DNA of 64,000 bases. Origin: Kordia sp039026955. Lineage in GTDB: Bacteria; Bacteroidota; Bacteroidia; Flavobacteriales; Flavobacteriaceae. Made by a program: the position numbers and the translations under genes. This document shows positions 1 through 9,603 of the stretch, one piece after another (positions within the stretch are counted from its first letter, which is position 1; every line of letters starts with the position of its first letter). The notes below the pieces were generated by a model that did not search any database, was not told the DNA's origin, and was given only the letters and a program-made list of their open reading frames with translations. The stretch spans positions 1 through 64,000 of the forward strand of contig JBCCLH010000014.1 in NCBI GenBank assembly GCA_039026955.1, given 5' to 3'.

Positions 1-157
1 CTGGTTTATCGCGCTTAGTTTTGGGTTCTATAGATACTTGCCATCTAAAAAGTGTCCGTATGGGAATACCAAATCTATCGCTTGTTTGCTCAAAAGTAAG
101 CCCTTGTTCTTGTTTTACTTTGAATACCTGTCGTCTGAAATTTAATGAATATGCCAT
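1..157 (-). CDS. IS630-type transposase, N-terminal part (runs off window)
   Basis: The minus strand reads from an ATG at 157 to the window edge, 52 codons with no stop. The product begins MAYSLNFRRQVFKVKQEQG and continues into a helix-turn-helix (FEQTSDRFGIPIRTLFRWQ). This is the typical DNA-binding start of IS630-family transposases, in which the first ORF or domain recognises the element ends. The catalytic DDE part would lie to the left of the window, so integrity cannot be judged. I could not find a convincing terminal inverted repeat or TA target duplication between 158 and 300, which holds no gene. Confidence 0.7.
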   Translation of the reverse strand, partial: MAYSLNFRRQVFKVKQEQGLTFEQTSDRFGIPIRTLFRWQVSIEPKTKRDKP

Positions 158-300
158 AGGACAAGATACAAAAAAAATATGACAAATTATAATGATTTAG
201 CTATATTATAAATTTAACAGAATAGTTGTATCGAACTCACGTTAAATAGGCAAAGTCATTTTTGAAGATACTTATAATCTAACCACAAACAAGAAGACAC

Positions 301-336
301 AAAAAAACCTGCAACGTAACAGCTACAGGTTTTTTT
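301..336. terminator. Rho-independent terminator at the end of the T9SS-type operon
   Basis: A perfect 11-bp inverted repeat (AAAAAAACCTG at 301-311, CAGGTTTTTTT at 326-336) encloses a 14-nt loop. It has A- and T-runs on both sides, so it could work in both directions. It lies just beyond the stop of the OmpA-family gene on the minus strand. Confidence 0.75.
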
Positions 337-358
337 AAATTATGTTGTATCGTCAGTG

Positions 359-2236
359 TTAGTCTTTACTCACAATGATAAAGTCTGAACGACGGTTTTG
401 TTGATGCTCATCATCTGTACACTTTTTACAGTCAATTAACGGAACGGTTTCTCCTTTTCCTTCACTGCTTAAGCGAGATTCATCAATTCCTTTAGAAATG
501 ATGTATTGTACTGTAGATTTTGCTCTTCTTTCTGATAATTTCAGGTTGTACGGAGCAGGACCTCTGACGTCTGTATGCGTTTCAACTTTTATGACCATGT
601 TTGGATATTTTGTCATAACATTGACAACTTTATCCAATTCAAATGCTGCATCTTGACGAATGTTATGCTTATCAAAGTCAAAATAGATAGGATTTAATAC
701 AATCACATCTTCAATGATTTCTTCAATTGGCGCTAATGGAATATCAATAGACATTTCTGGATTGTCACCACTGTTTACATCAATTTTTTGCGATACATAT
801 CCTTGGATAGAGGCTTCTAACTGCGATGATTTATCACATTCTACCTTGAACACTACTTTTCCGTCAGCATCGGTAGTTTTTGAACCTACGCTGTTTCCTT
901 GATCGTCTGCAAGTACTACATTCGCACCACTTAAAGCAGCACCAGTTTCTTTGTCTGTTACTGTGATTACGTAATCAACATCACAAATAGGATTGATTAA
1001 GCTTACTTCGTAAATGTCATCATCTCCTTTTCCACCTTCACGGTTAGACGCTACAAATCCTTTTTTAGATTCTTCGTCAAACGTAAAAGAGAAATCATCA
1101 GAGTTACTGTTTAATGGTGTTCCTAAGTTACGAACGGCACCAAATCCACTTCCTTTTACCTTCGAAGCAAATACATCCAATCCGCCGATGCCTAAGTGAC
1201 CGTCAGAAGAAAAGTATAATGTATTGTTGCTACTAATGTATGGGAAGAATTCTCTACCTTCTGTATTGATATCGTCCCCTAAGTTTTCTGGCTCTCCGAA
1301 AGTTCCATCATCGTTTATGGCAACTTTGTATATATCAGACTGACCTAAACCGCCTGGCATGTCAGAAGCAAAATATAATGTTTTACCATCTGCACTTACT
1401 GCTGGATGTCCTACAGAATACTCATCATTGTTAAATGGAACTGGTTGTACATTTCCCCATTGACCACCTGTCATGGTAGCCGTATATAGGTTTAATGTTC
1501 CTTGCCCTTCTTCACTTTTCTTGAATTTACCATCATAGTAATTTTCACGTGTGAAGTACATTGTTTTTCCATCCGGAGAGAAACTTACAGTTCCTTCGTG
1601 GAATTTTGTATTGATATCCTTTGATAAGGCAATTGCGTTTGATAATTCGCCATCACCATCATACGTAGCCATGTAAATGTCTAAGAATGGCTGATCGTTC
1701 CATCCGTACTTTCTTCCTCCATCACGCGTAGACGTGAAATATACTGTTCCTTTTACAGCCAACGCTCCAAAATCAGAATTTTGCGTATTGATTTCTGAGT
1801 TCTTCACTTCAAATTTTGTGACTTTCGCTAAGATTTGCGGAATATAGTCTGGATTTTTATTAAACGCGATGGCTCTTTTATCACTTGGCTTCGCTTTTGC
1901 GAACTTTGCCATCCACTCGTTGTGTTCTTGATATTTTCCGTTCGCTTTTAGCATTTGTGCATATTTAAAATACACATCTGCATTGGTATTCCCTTCAGAA
2001 ATACTTTGTCTATACCAACGCTCTGCATCTTTTGTTTTAAAAAGATTGTAGTAACAGTTTGCTAACTGTTCGTATACATAAGCATCAGCTTCCTCGATAG
2101 CGATCTCTTCATATTCCTTAGCCGCTTTAACATATTCAAGTCTGTTATAAAACTTATCAGCTTTTTTGGTTTTTTCGCTCTGAGCAAACACGTTTGAGGT
2201 TGCTAGAACAAGAAGTAATATATATAGTTTTTTCAT
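359..2236 (-). CDS. OmpA family protein with TPR, PD40 propeller and carboxypeptidase-regulatory-like domains
   Basis: This is a 625-residue envelope protein. A signal peptide (about 1-18, ending FAQ) is followed by TPR-like helices (about 25-110). PD40/WD40-like propeller blades follow (about 150-410; repeated SPDGKTMYF and SADGKTLYF strands), then a carboxypeptidase-regulatory-like beta domain (about 425-500). The C-terminal OmpA domain (about 510-622) has the peptidoglycan-binding signature YFDFDKHNIR and THTDVRGP. This architecture is that of PorE/SprE-neighbour proteins, which anchor parts of the type IX secretion machinery or gliding apparatus to peptidoglycan. It is the last gene of a three-gene operon behind a PorP/SprF gene (20-bp gap) and an adhesin with a type IX sorting domain. 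This paralogue probably serves that one secreted substrate rather than the core machine (inference). Confidence 0.9.
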   Translation of the reverse strand: MKKLYILLLVLATSNVFAQSEKTKKADKFYNRLEYVKAAKEYEEIAIEEADAYVYEQLANCYYNLFKTKDAERWYRQSISEGNTNADVYFKYAQMLKANGKYQEHNEWMAKFAKAKPSDKRAIAFNKNPDYIPQILAKVTKFEVKNSEINTQNSDFGALAVKGTVYFTSTRDGGRKYGWNDQPFLDIYMATYDGDGELSNAIALSKDINTKFHEGTVSFSPDGKTMYFTRENYYDGKFKKSEEGQGTLNLYTATMTGGQWGNVQPVPFNNDEYSVGHPAVSADGKTLYFASDMPGGLGQSDIYKVAINDDGTFGEPENLGDDINTEGREFFPYISSNNTLYFSSDGHLGIGGLDVFASKVKGSGFGAVRNLGTPLNSNSDDFSFTFDEESKKGFVASNREGGKGDDDIYEVSLINPICDVDYVITVTDKETGAALSGANVVLADDQGNSVGSKTTDADGKVVFKVECDKSSQLEASIQGYVSQKIDVNSGDNPEMSIDIPLAPIEEIIEDVIVLNPIYFDFDKHNIRQDAAFELDKVVNVMTKYPNMVIKVETHTDVRGPAPYNLKLSERRAKSTVQYIISKGIDESRLSSEGKGETVPLIDCKKCTDDEHQQNRRSDFIIVSKD

Positions 2237-2256
2237 TGTTATTGGCGTGTTAGGTG

Positions 2257-3174
2257 TTAGAAATATCTAGGCGAACGAGAAACTTTTCTTGGGAAATATA
2301 AATCGAATAGTAAAAATACCTCGTGTGATGCATTGGCTACAGTAGAGATTTCTGAAGTTACCGCATCATAGGCATATCCTATACGCAATCTCGGGTTAAT
2401 CGCAAAGTTGACCATTCCACTGAACGAATCATCCAAACGGTATGAAGCTCCAATTTCAAATTTTTCATAAAATAAGGCATTCAAGTTGACGTCAAATGAT
2501 GTTGGTGCATCAAAAGCCGACTTTACTAAGAATGATGGCTTTATTTTAGTATTTGGACTTGCTTGGAATACATATCCACCTGTTAAAAAGTAGTGTTGTA
2601 TTTCTGAACCAAATGCTCTTCCATTCACGTCAAGATGTTCTCCTTCTAAAAAGTTTGGTACTGATAATGCTAAGTAGTAATTATTCGTGTAATAAAAAAT
2701 ACCAGCTCCTGCATTAAAAGTCGTTTTGTTCACATTACTAGAAAAGGCTTCATCTCCTTGATCAAGAAGTGTTGGATTTACTTCAGATAACAATCCGATG
2801 TCATGGAATGTCAATCCTCCTTTAATACCAAATGCCAATTTGTGTTCGCCTCCTAAGTTTAATGTATATGCAAAATCAACATAAGCATTTGTTTCATTTA
2901 CAGGTCCGATTTGATCAGAAATTAAAGATAAACCTAAACCTACATTTTTACCGACTGGCGAATGCCCGAAGAACGTAAATGTTCTTGGGGCACCGTCAAA
3001 TCCGGTCCATTGATTTCTGTATAGTGCACCTAAAGAAATTCCTTCTCTAGATCCAGCGTACGCTGGATTAACTACTGCCATGTTGTACATGTACTGTGTG
3101 TACTGCGGATCTTGCTGTGCAAATGACGGTAGCGTGAAAAGCAATACGAATAGTGCGATATATAAGTTCTTCAT
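2257..3174 (-). CDS. PorP/SprF family type IX secretion system membrane protein
   Basis: The 305-residue outer-membrane beta-barrel protein has a signal peptide (about 1-19, ending SFAQ). The family hallmark QDPQYTQYMYNMAVVNPAYA follows directly, then GLGLSLISDQIGPVN. PorP/SprF proteins work with the type IX secretion system. In Flavobacteriia, many paralogues sit directly downstream of a giant adhesin with a type B gliding-motility C-terminal domain, as here, and are thought to assist surface attachment of that partner. The gene lies between the adhesin (53-bp gap upstream) and the OmpA-family gene. Length and C-terminus (YFPRKVSRSPRYF) look intact. Confidence 0.95.
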   Translation of the reverse strand: MKNLYIALFVLLFTLPSFAQQDPQYTQYMYNMAVVNPAYAGSREGISLGALYRNQWTGFDGAPRTFTFFGHSPVGKNVGLGLSLISDQIGPVNETNAYVDFAYTLNLGGEHKLAFGIKGGLTFHDIGLLSEVNPTLLDQGDEAFSSNVNKTTFNAGAGIFYYTNNYYLALSVPNFLEGEHLDVNGRAFGSEIQHYFLTGGYVFQASPNTKIKPSFLVKSAFDAPTSFDVNLNALFYEKFEIGASYRLDDSFSGMVNFAINPRLRIGYAYDAVTSEISTVANASHEVFLLFDLYFPRKVSRSPRYF

Positions 3175-3227
3175 GATATGATGTAATATTATATTTTTAA
3201 GAATTTAGATGTTTAATTATAGGGAAT

Positions 3228-6200
3228 CTATTTGTTTATATAAACCCATCCGTTTTTAGATTCTCCACTTTCAAGTCTCAATACATAAAAATAAGTACCT
3301 ACTGGTAATTCATCATTATCATTTGTTTGACCTCTCCATTGGTTTGTATAATTATTCTGTTTGTACACAGAACGACCAAGAGAATTAAAGATCTCTAATT
3401 CTTGTACTCTGAATGCTCTTAAGTCCCAAGTTTCATTTAAATTATCTCCATTAGGTGATATTCCTTGTGGGAATGAACACATAGAGTTCATAACTGTAAA
3501 TGTTTGTGAACTTGAGCAACCATCAGCAGTAGTTACTGTTACCGTATATTCTCCATCGTCAGTAGCGATGAACTGTTCGCCATCATTTTCAAATGATGAA
3601 CCTCCACTCCACTCATATGTTACTGTCGCAGGATCAAAACTGCCGTTTATTGGTGATACTGTAATGGTATATTCTCCATTGATACATTCACCTTCTAAGC
3701 CAATCTCTTCTGGATCGATTTGTAATATTACGGAAACATCAAAAGTTCCTGTTGAAAAACATCCTGTAATATCATCTTGCACTCTGAAATATACGGGTCC
3801 ATCAGCACTTACAAATGCCGTTGGATCTGCAAGCATGTTTGTTCCTGCTTCCGCATCCGCCAATGTCTCGTAGTACGTAACTGATAAATCTGGTTGTCCA
3901 TCAATAATATTTGCATCTTGTAGTGTTAAATCAAATTCAGCGATTCCGTCAAAGTCATCATCACAAGATAGTAATGTTTCTGTTGCACCTGCATCAGGAT
4001 CTTGCTGAACAGTAACTGTAACATCATCTGTTAGTGTTACCAAAGAACCATCTGCTAAAGCATAGGTAATAGATGCTGTATACGTAGTAGTTTCTGTTGG
4101 TGACACTGTTATATCAGTATCATTACTAAGTACGTTACCATCTGGATCTAACCACTCAAATGTGTAGTTTGGATTCCCTGCTGGTACAAATCGCCATAAT
4201 TCTTGTTGTGTAACATCCCAAGGAGAGTCACTTGTATTTCTTCCTGTAGGCGCATATCCTGTATCGCCAGCTTCATTTTGAATACCGATTACTGCATTTC
4301 CACCATTCCAAGTTGTACATGTTGGTTTATTAAGTACGAGTACATCTATTACATTAGAAGATTCGTATAAGATAATTTGATGTGTTGATAACAAATCATT
4401 ACATGCAAAAGAGAAGTGCGGCATTTGGAAGAACGTAACTTTAAATTGTCTTTCCGGAGCAGTTCCTAAAACAGAGAATTCAATTTGACCACCAACGTTA
4501 GGGTCAATATCATGATATACTCCGAAAATTGCAGCTCTATGCAATGGATCTGGATCGAAGAATCCTGTTTCAACTAATGCTGGATCTGGAAGATCTTCAT
4601 TAAAAGCCCAATCGCAACCTAAGTTTGCTAAGCTCGTATCAAACGAAAGCAATCCGTTTCCACCAACTACTACTTGTGAATATGTTTCTCCAAAAAATTG
4701 GAAATCAAAACCTAAATCAATTACACCAGACCATGTATCATCTGAATCAATTCCCGTAGCATCACCAGTTAAATTCTCTGGTGGACATTGTAAGTCACTG
4801 ATTTGATATACAGTTGTATTTGACGTTATGGAACTTTCCATAAATGTAGCTGATAAATCAGTGGATGTCATATCACAGGTTTGTACTTGATCGAAACCTG
4901 CATTGATAATACCACAGGATTGATCTGGACAGAAATCTTGTGTTAGCGGATCACTTGTCAGCACACAGTTAGTATCATCTGTATCAGCTACTGTAATAAC
5001 TATATTAGTAGTATTTGGATATGGTCCAAATGTATATACTCCTGTTGCGGTTGCTACTTGTGGTGCACTTCCAAAGTCATCAGAAATGGTGATAGAAGCT
5101 GCATCTCCTGTAGCTAAGATTTCTACGTCAATTAAGAATTGATCTCCTTGACCACAGTCGTCTACAACAGTGTAGGATGCGGTTGGTTTGAAACATGTCA
5201 AACATTCTGCAGTCCATTCCCAAAGCGTACCATTTCCATCAGCACAACTATTAAATCCGTCACTGATTACTTCCATAAATAAGTTACCTCCTGAAGATTC
5301 AACTACCAATCCACTTAAATCTCCAGCATTATTTGTAGAAAGAATTACTGGGAATGTATTGTCTGAACCATCATAGAATGTAATTACATCGTCGTCGTCG
5401 TCAATGAGTCCTGAATTGAACGTGAGTCGAATCGGGAATCCTGAGTCACTTGTATATGTAAATGTGTTGTCATCAAAATCTGTATAACAGTGAGTAATAG
5501 TGATTGGTCCATCAGCACATACTAAATTAAATATTTGGTTAGGATCTGGTCTTGTAGTGAAAACTTGTTCCGTACAGCCTGTTGTCAATCCATTTCCGTT
5601 GTATGGTAAGATAGTTACATAATACGTAGTGTCATAGTTAGTTGTTAATGGCAATGTAGTCACCAAGCCAACATCTAATCCATCCACAATATCATTTCCA
5701 CCTGGCGTAGTTCCTACAGTTACAATATATCCTGCTGGATTATTGAATGCAGTTCCCCAAGTAATATTTTGGTTAATTTCTACTGCAGTATCTCCATCCG
5801 AAGGAGAAATTAAGGACACACATGGTGGTGGTCCCGCAGGGTCAACACATATTACATCGAATTCTATTGGTAATGATCCACTTGATTGACAAGAGACGCT
5901 ACCATCGGATTGTACTGTAATTGTAATTGAACTTCCTGTTGATTCAAAGGCAAATCCTGATATATCTCCACCGTTTCCATAACCATTATATAGTTCGGTA
6001 ACACCGTCAGAGTCTAAGACAATTAATTCATCAAAGTTATTTTCTACCTCACCTGAATTAAAAATGACACCTAAAGTTAAGCTAGGATCAGAAGCAAAAA
6101 ATGTAAATACAGTAGTGGCATTGTTGTCATAACAGTACGTTGTACTTACTGGACCTGCTGCACAGTCTACTTCTACAAATGTTGTAAAGTTTACTGGACC

Positions 6201-9200
6201 GCCCCAGAGGCTTTCAAATCCTGGTGCACAAACTGCTCTTATATATACTTCATAATCTGTATCATCATCTAGGTTTGATACTGTAACTGGATTCGTTGTT
6301 GTAGTTGTTCCAGGTCCCGTTGGAGTTCCTGTTCCTGCTGGTTGTATTACATATTCCCATTCTGTTTCTCCACTGTTTGCAGTCCAACTAAGATCTACAC
6401 TATCATCTGTAATATTGGATACTGTTATTGCTGTTGGAGCAATACAGAAATCACCACAAGCTTCTACACGTACTAAATCTATTGACATGTCACCTTCAAA
6501 TCCATTTCCAGTAGCTCCGTAGCTAAATTCTAAGTAAATGGCTTGTCCCAAGTAAGCAGTTAAATCTACACCTACTGGAACCCAAGCATCTGTTGCTGCT
6601 GTTTGTAATTCGCCACTGTATGTAAAGACGTTTGTGAAAGGACCCGTTGCTGTGGTTCCCACACCTACGTTTAATGTTCCTATATCTTCTCCGAAAGCAT
6701 GTAAATAAAAAGATAGTTCTGCGCCATCAACAGCTGTCGTCAAATCAATTATTGGACTGATTGCCGAAGCAATGGTTGATGAGTTTCCTGATGCTTCATA
6801 TTCTAAGTGACTTCCACCACTAAATGAAGCTGATGGTCCTGTTCCTCCTGAGTTTCCAGCTCCAAGCGTGATGTCCCAGTTTCCGTCATTCCCGTCGTAA
6901 CTATTACCTGTCCAACCAAGAAGTGGATCGGTTTCAAAATCTTCAGTGAATATAAAAGTCGAAGTTCCTGTAGCACAGGTGACTCCCATAGGTACAGGTA
7001 ATAATGTATTAAAATTAAATGGTCCAGCCCATACACTGAAATCTCCACCGCCACAGTTTGCCCGTATATATACTTCGTAAGGTGTGTTTGGTGTTAATCC
7101 AGTAGCTGTATATGGATTGGTCGTGATTGGAGTTCCTGCACCTGTTGGTTCGCCTGTTCCTGGTGCTTGCACTACAATTTCCCATGCAGTTTCTCCAGTA
7201 TTTGCTGTCCAGCTGATATCAGCACTATCACCTGTGATATTTGATGCTGCTAAAGCAGATGGAGCAATACAGAAATTACCACAAGCTTCTACACGTACTA
7301 AATCAATAGACATGTCGCCTTCAAATCCATTTCCAGTAGCTCCGTAACTAAACTCAATGTAGATTGATTGTCCTAAGTAAGCACTTAAGTCTACGCCTAC
7401 TGGAGCCCAAGCATCTGTCTCTGCAGTTTGTAATTCGCCACTATATGTGAATACGTTAGTGAAAGGACCTGTTGCTGTTGTTCCCACACCTACGTTTAAT
7501 GTTCCTATATCTTCTCCGAAAGCATGTAAATAGAAAGATAGTTCTGCGCCATCAGTCGCTAAAGATAAGTCAATCTCTGGCGTAATTGCCGAAGCAATTG
7601 TTGAGGAGTTTCCGGATGCTTCGTATTCTAAGTGACTTCCTCCACTAAATGAAGCTGATGGTCCAGTTCCTCCGGAGTTTGCTGCTCCGAGTGTAATATC
7701 CCAGTTTCCATCATTACCGTCAAAACTATTACCTGTCCATCCTACAAGTGGATCGGTTTCAAAATCTTCTGTAAAGACAAAAGACGAATTTCCTGTAGCA
7801 CACGTTACTCCTACTGGATCTGGCAATAATGTATTAAAATTAATTGGTCCAGACCATAAACTGAAAGCTCCACCTCCACAATCGGCTCTTACATATACTT
7901 CGTAAGCTGTGTTTGGTGTTAATCCAGAAGCAGTATATGGATTTGTTGTGATTGCAGTTCCTGCTCCTGTTGGTTCGCCTGTCCCTGCTGGTTGCACTAC
8001 AATTTCCCATGCAGTTTCTCCATTGACTGCTGTCCAGCCAATGTCCGCAGATGATCCTGTCACATTGGATACTGTAACGGAAGAGGGTGCGATACAGAAA
8101 TCACCGCAGGCTTCAACACGTACAAAGTCTATTGACATATCGCCTTCAAATCCATTTCCAGTAGCTCCGTAACTAAATTCTATATAAATAGATTGTCCCA
8201 AATAGGCACTGATATCAATTCCTACAGGAACCCAAGCATCTGTCTCTGCTGTTTGCAATTGTCCAGTCCATGCATATACATTGGTAAAAGGACCTGTTGG
8301 TGAAGTTCCTACACCTACACTCAATACGCCAATATCCGCTCCAAAAGCGTGCATGTAGAATGATAATTCTGCACCATCAGTAGCGGTTGTTAAATCGATT
8401 ACTGGAGAGATTGCAGAAGCGATCGCTGATGCGTTTCCTGATGCTTCATATTCTAAGTGACTTCCTCCACTAAATGAAGCTGATGGTCCAGTTCCTCCTG
8501 AGTTTGCATCCCCGAGTGTAATGTCCCAGTTTCCATCAAAACCGTCAAAACTGTTACCCGTCCATCCTACAAGTGGATCGGTTTCAAAATCTTCAGTGTA
8601 TATAAAAGTAGAAGTTCCTGTGGCACAGGTTACACCTGCTGGTGCTGGTATTGTAGCTGAATTGTCCGTAGTAAATGTAATTGGACCAACCCAGTTACTA
8701 AATCCATCTGTTGCGCCACAATCAGCTCTTATATATACTTCATATGTGATACTGCCTGATAAACCAGTAGCAGTATAAGGATTTGTAGTAATTGCGGTTC
8801 CTGCACCTGTTGGAGCTCCCGTTCCTGATGGTTGTATTACAATTTCCCATGCAGTTTCACCATTGACTGTTGTCCAGCTAATGTCTGCAGTTGTTTCCGT
8901 AACGTTTGCAACTGCTATGTTTGAAACATCAAAACAAGTAGGAATCATTGCAGATGTGATTGTTGGAGAATCAAAACAGAATCCCCATTGAAAACCATCA
9001 ACATCATCATATGCTAAACGGTAACGGAATCCTGATTGCTGTGTTGGGGTAAAAGTAGTAATGTCTAAAGGATCACTCGTAAAGGCATCTTTAGCCGGCG
9101 TACAAAAGTTATCAAAAGGCTGATTTGTAGAAGCTAAAAATTGTTGCCATACAACCCACGCGCCAGCATCTGCATCCCAGTATTCTAAATTTAGAATGTC

Positions 9201-9512
9201 GCCACCGTTATCGTTGTAATTGTAAGCAAGATCAACTATGATCCAAAGTTCTCCTCCAGTAAATGCTCCCGTGAGGTCAATGACTGGAGATTCTGCAGCG
9301 ATATCATTATTACTTCCGAATCCTGCATCGTCTTCATCGAAAGCAAAGTTTGCTGTCAATGTCGGATCTGCTTCAAAAGCAGCCGGATCTGTATTATATG
9401 TTCCTGTGACTGACCAATTCGTATTCGGCCAGTTGGCAGGCTGGTTCAATACTTGAGAATATGCAAACGTACAGAAGAGCGTTAGCATACATAACAAGGT
9501 AATTTTTCTCAT
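3228..9512 (-). CDS. Giant secreted modular adhesin with T9SS type B sorting domain
   Basis: A 2,094-residue protein starts with a signal peptide (about 1-19, FCTFAYSQ). The N-terminal region has a fibronectin type III module (about 190-285). Three tandem modules of exactly 275 residues follow (about 292-1115), each pairing a MAM/cleaved-adhesin-like lectin fold (EDFETDP, GSHLEYEASGN) with another FnIII domain. CUB-like beta modules follow (about 1115-1430; two copies with TYCYD/THCYTD and VIFNSG/LTFNSG), then Ig/PKD-like segments. The last roughly 90 residues (FPQGISPNGDNLNETWDL to GWVYINK) are the gliding-motility-associated C-terminal domain. That domain directs export through the type IX system and cell-surface attachment. 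Many acidic residues suggest calcium-stabilised folds. The role is probably adhesion to surfaces or polysaccharide; no catalytic motif was recognised. It heads the operon with the PorP and OmpA genes. Confidence 0.93.
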   Translation of the reverse strand: MRKITLLCMLTLFCTFAYSQVLNQPANWPNTNWSVTGTYNTDPAAFEADPTLTANFAFDEDDAGFGSNNDIAAESPVIDLTGAFTGGELWIIVDLAYNYNDNGGDILNLEYWDADAGAWVVWQQFLASTNQPFDNFCTPAKDAFTSDPLDITTFTPTQQSGFRYRLAYDDVDGFQWGFCFDSPTITSAMIPTCFDVSNIAVANVTETTADISWTTVNGETAWEIVIQPSGTGAPTGAGTAITTNPYTATGLSGSITYEVYIRADCGATDGFSNWVGPITFTTDNSATIPAPAGVTCATGTSTFIYTEDFETDPLVGWTGNSFDGFDGNWDITLGDANSGGTGPSASFSGGSHLEYEASGNASAIASAISPVIDLTTATDGAELSFYMHAFGADIGVLSVGVGTSPTGPFTNVYAWTGQLQTAETDAWVPVGIDISAYLGQSIYIEFSYGATGNGFEGDMSIDFVRVEACGDFCIAPSSVTVSNVTGSSADIGWTAVNGETAWEIVVQPAGTGEPTGAGTAITTNPYTASGLTPNTAYEVYVRADCGGGAFSLWSGPINFNTLLPDPVGVTCATGNSSFVFTEDFETDPLVGWTGNSFDGNDGNWDITLGAANSGGTGPSASFSGGSHLEYEASGNSSTIASAITPEIDLSLATDGAELSFYLHAFGEDIGTLNVGVGTTATGPFTNVFTYSGELQTAETDAWAPVGVDLSAYLGQSIYIEFSYGATGNGFEGDMSIDLVRVEACGNFCIAPSALAASNITGDSADISWTANTGETAWEIVVQAPGTGEPTGAGTPITTNPYTATGLTPNTPYEVYIRANCGGGDFSVWAGPFNFNTLLPVPMGVTCATGTSTFIFTEDFETDPLLGWTGNSYDGNDGNWDITLGAGNSGGTGPSASFSGGSHLEYEASGNSSTIASAISPIIDLTTAVDGAELSFYLHAFGEDIGTLNVGVGTTATGPFTNVFTYSGELQTAATDAWVPVGVDLTAYLGQAIYLEFSYGATGNGFEGDMSIDLVRVEACGDFCIAPTAITVSNITDDSVDLSWTANSGETEWEYVIQPAGTGTPTGPGTTTTTNPVTVSNLDDDTDYEVYIRAVCAPGFESLWGGPVNFTTFVEVDCAAGPVSTTYCYDNNATTVFTFFASDPSLTLGVIFNSGEVENNFDELIVLDSDGVTELYNGYGNGGDISGFAFESTGSSITITVQSDGSVSCQSSGSLPIEFDVICVDPAGPPPCVSLISPSDGDTAVEINQNITWGTAFNNPAGYIVTVGTTPGGNDIVDGLDVGLVTTLPLTTNYDTTYYVTILPYNGNGLTTGCTEQVFTTRPDPNQIFNLVCADGPITITHCYTDFDDNTFTYTSDSGFPIRLTFNSGLIDDDDDVITFYDGSDNTFPVILSTNNAGDLSGLVVESSGGNLFMEVISDGFNSCADGNGTLWEWTAECLTCFKPTASYTVVDDCGQGDQFLIDVEILATGDAASITISDDFGSAPQVATATGVYTFGPYPNTTNIVITVADTDDTNCVLTSDPLTQDFCPDQSCGIINAGFDQVQTCDMTSTDLSATFMESSITSNTTVYQISDLQCPPENLTGDATGIDSDDTWSGVIDLGFDFQFFGETYSQVVVGGNGLLSFDTSLANLGCDWAFNEDLPDPALVETGFFDPDPLHRAAIFGVYHDIDPNVGGQIEFSVLGTAPERQFKVTFFQMPHFSFACNDLLSTHQIILYESSNVIDVLVLNKPTCTTWNGGNAVIGIQNEAGDTGYAPTGRNTSDSPWDVTQQELWRFVPAGNPNYTFEWLDPDGNVLSNDTDITVSPTETTTYTASITYALADGSLVTLTDDVTVTVQQDPDAGATETLLSCDDDFDGIAEFDLTLQDANIIDGQPDLSVTYYETLADAEAGTNMLADPTAFVSADGPVYFRVQDDITGCFSTGTFDVSVILQIDPEEIGLEGECINGEYTITVSPINGSFDPATVTYEWSGGSSFENDGEQFIATDDGEYTVTVTTADGCSSSQTFTVMNSMCSFPQGISPNGDNLNETWDLRAFRVQELEIFNSLGRSVYKQNNYTNQWRGQTNDNDELPVGTYFYVLRLESGESKNGWVYINK
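6170..8640 (-). repeat. Three tandem 825-bp repeats inside the adhesin gene
   Basis: The same segment (start of VTCATG...EDFETDP) recurs with anchor bases at 8623, 7798 and 6973, a period of exactly 825 bp (275 codons) in both steps. Conservation extends to the DNA level, for example in the runs encoding GGTGPSASFSGGSHLEYEASGN. Boundaries are approximate. Such recent in-frame duplication is prone to copy-number change by recombination. Confidence 0.9.
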
Positions 9513-9603
9513 AAAAAAGTTGGTTAATAGTTAGTAGCCCTAAAAATAGTAAAAAAATATAAACTTAACTTTACTTTAACACTTTAGTTGAGAAAATATG
9601 TGT

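Noticed and set aside
3361..9456. Several plus-strand open frames opposite the adhesin gene
   Set aside because: They are antisense shadows of a highly biased coding sequence; two of them are simply the repeat modules read backwards.
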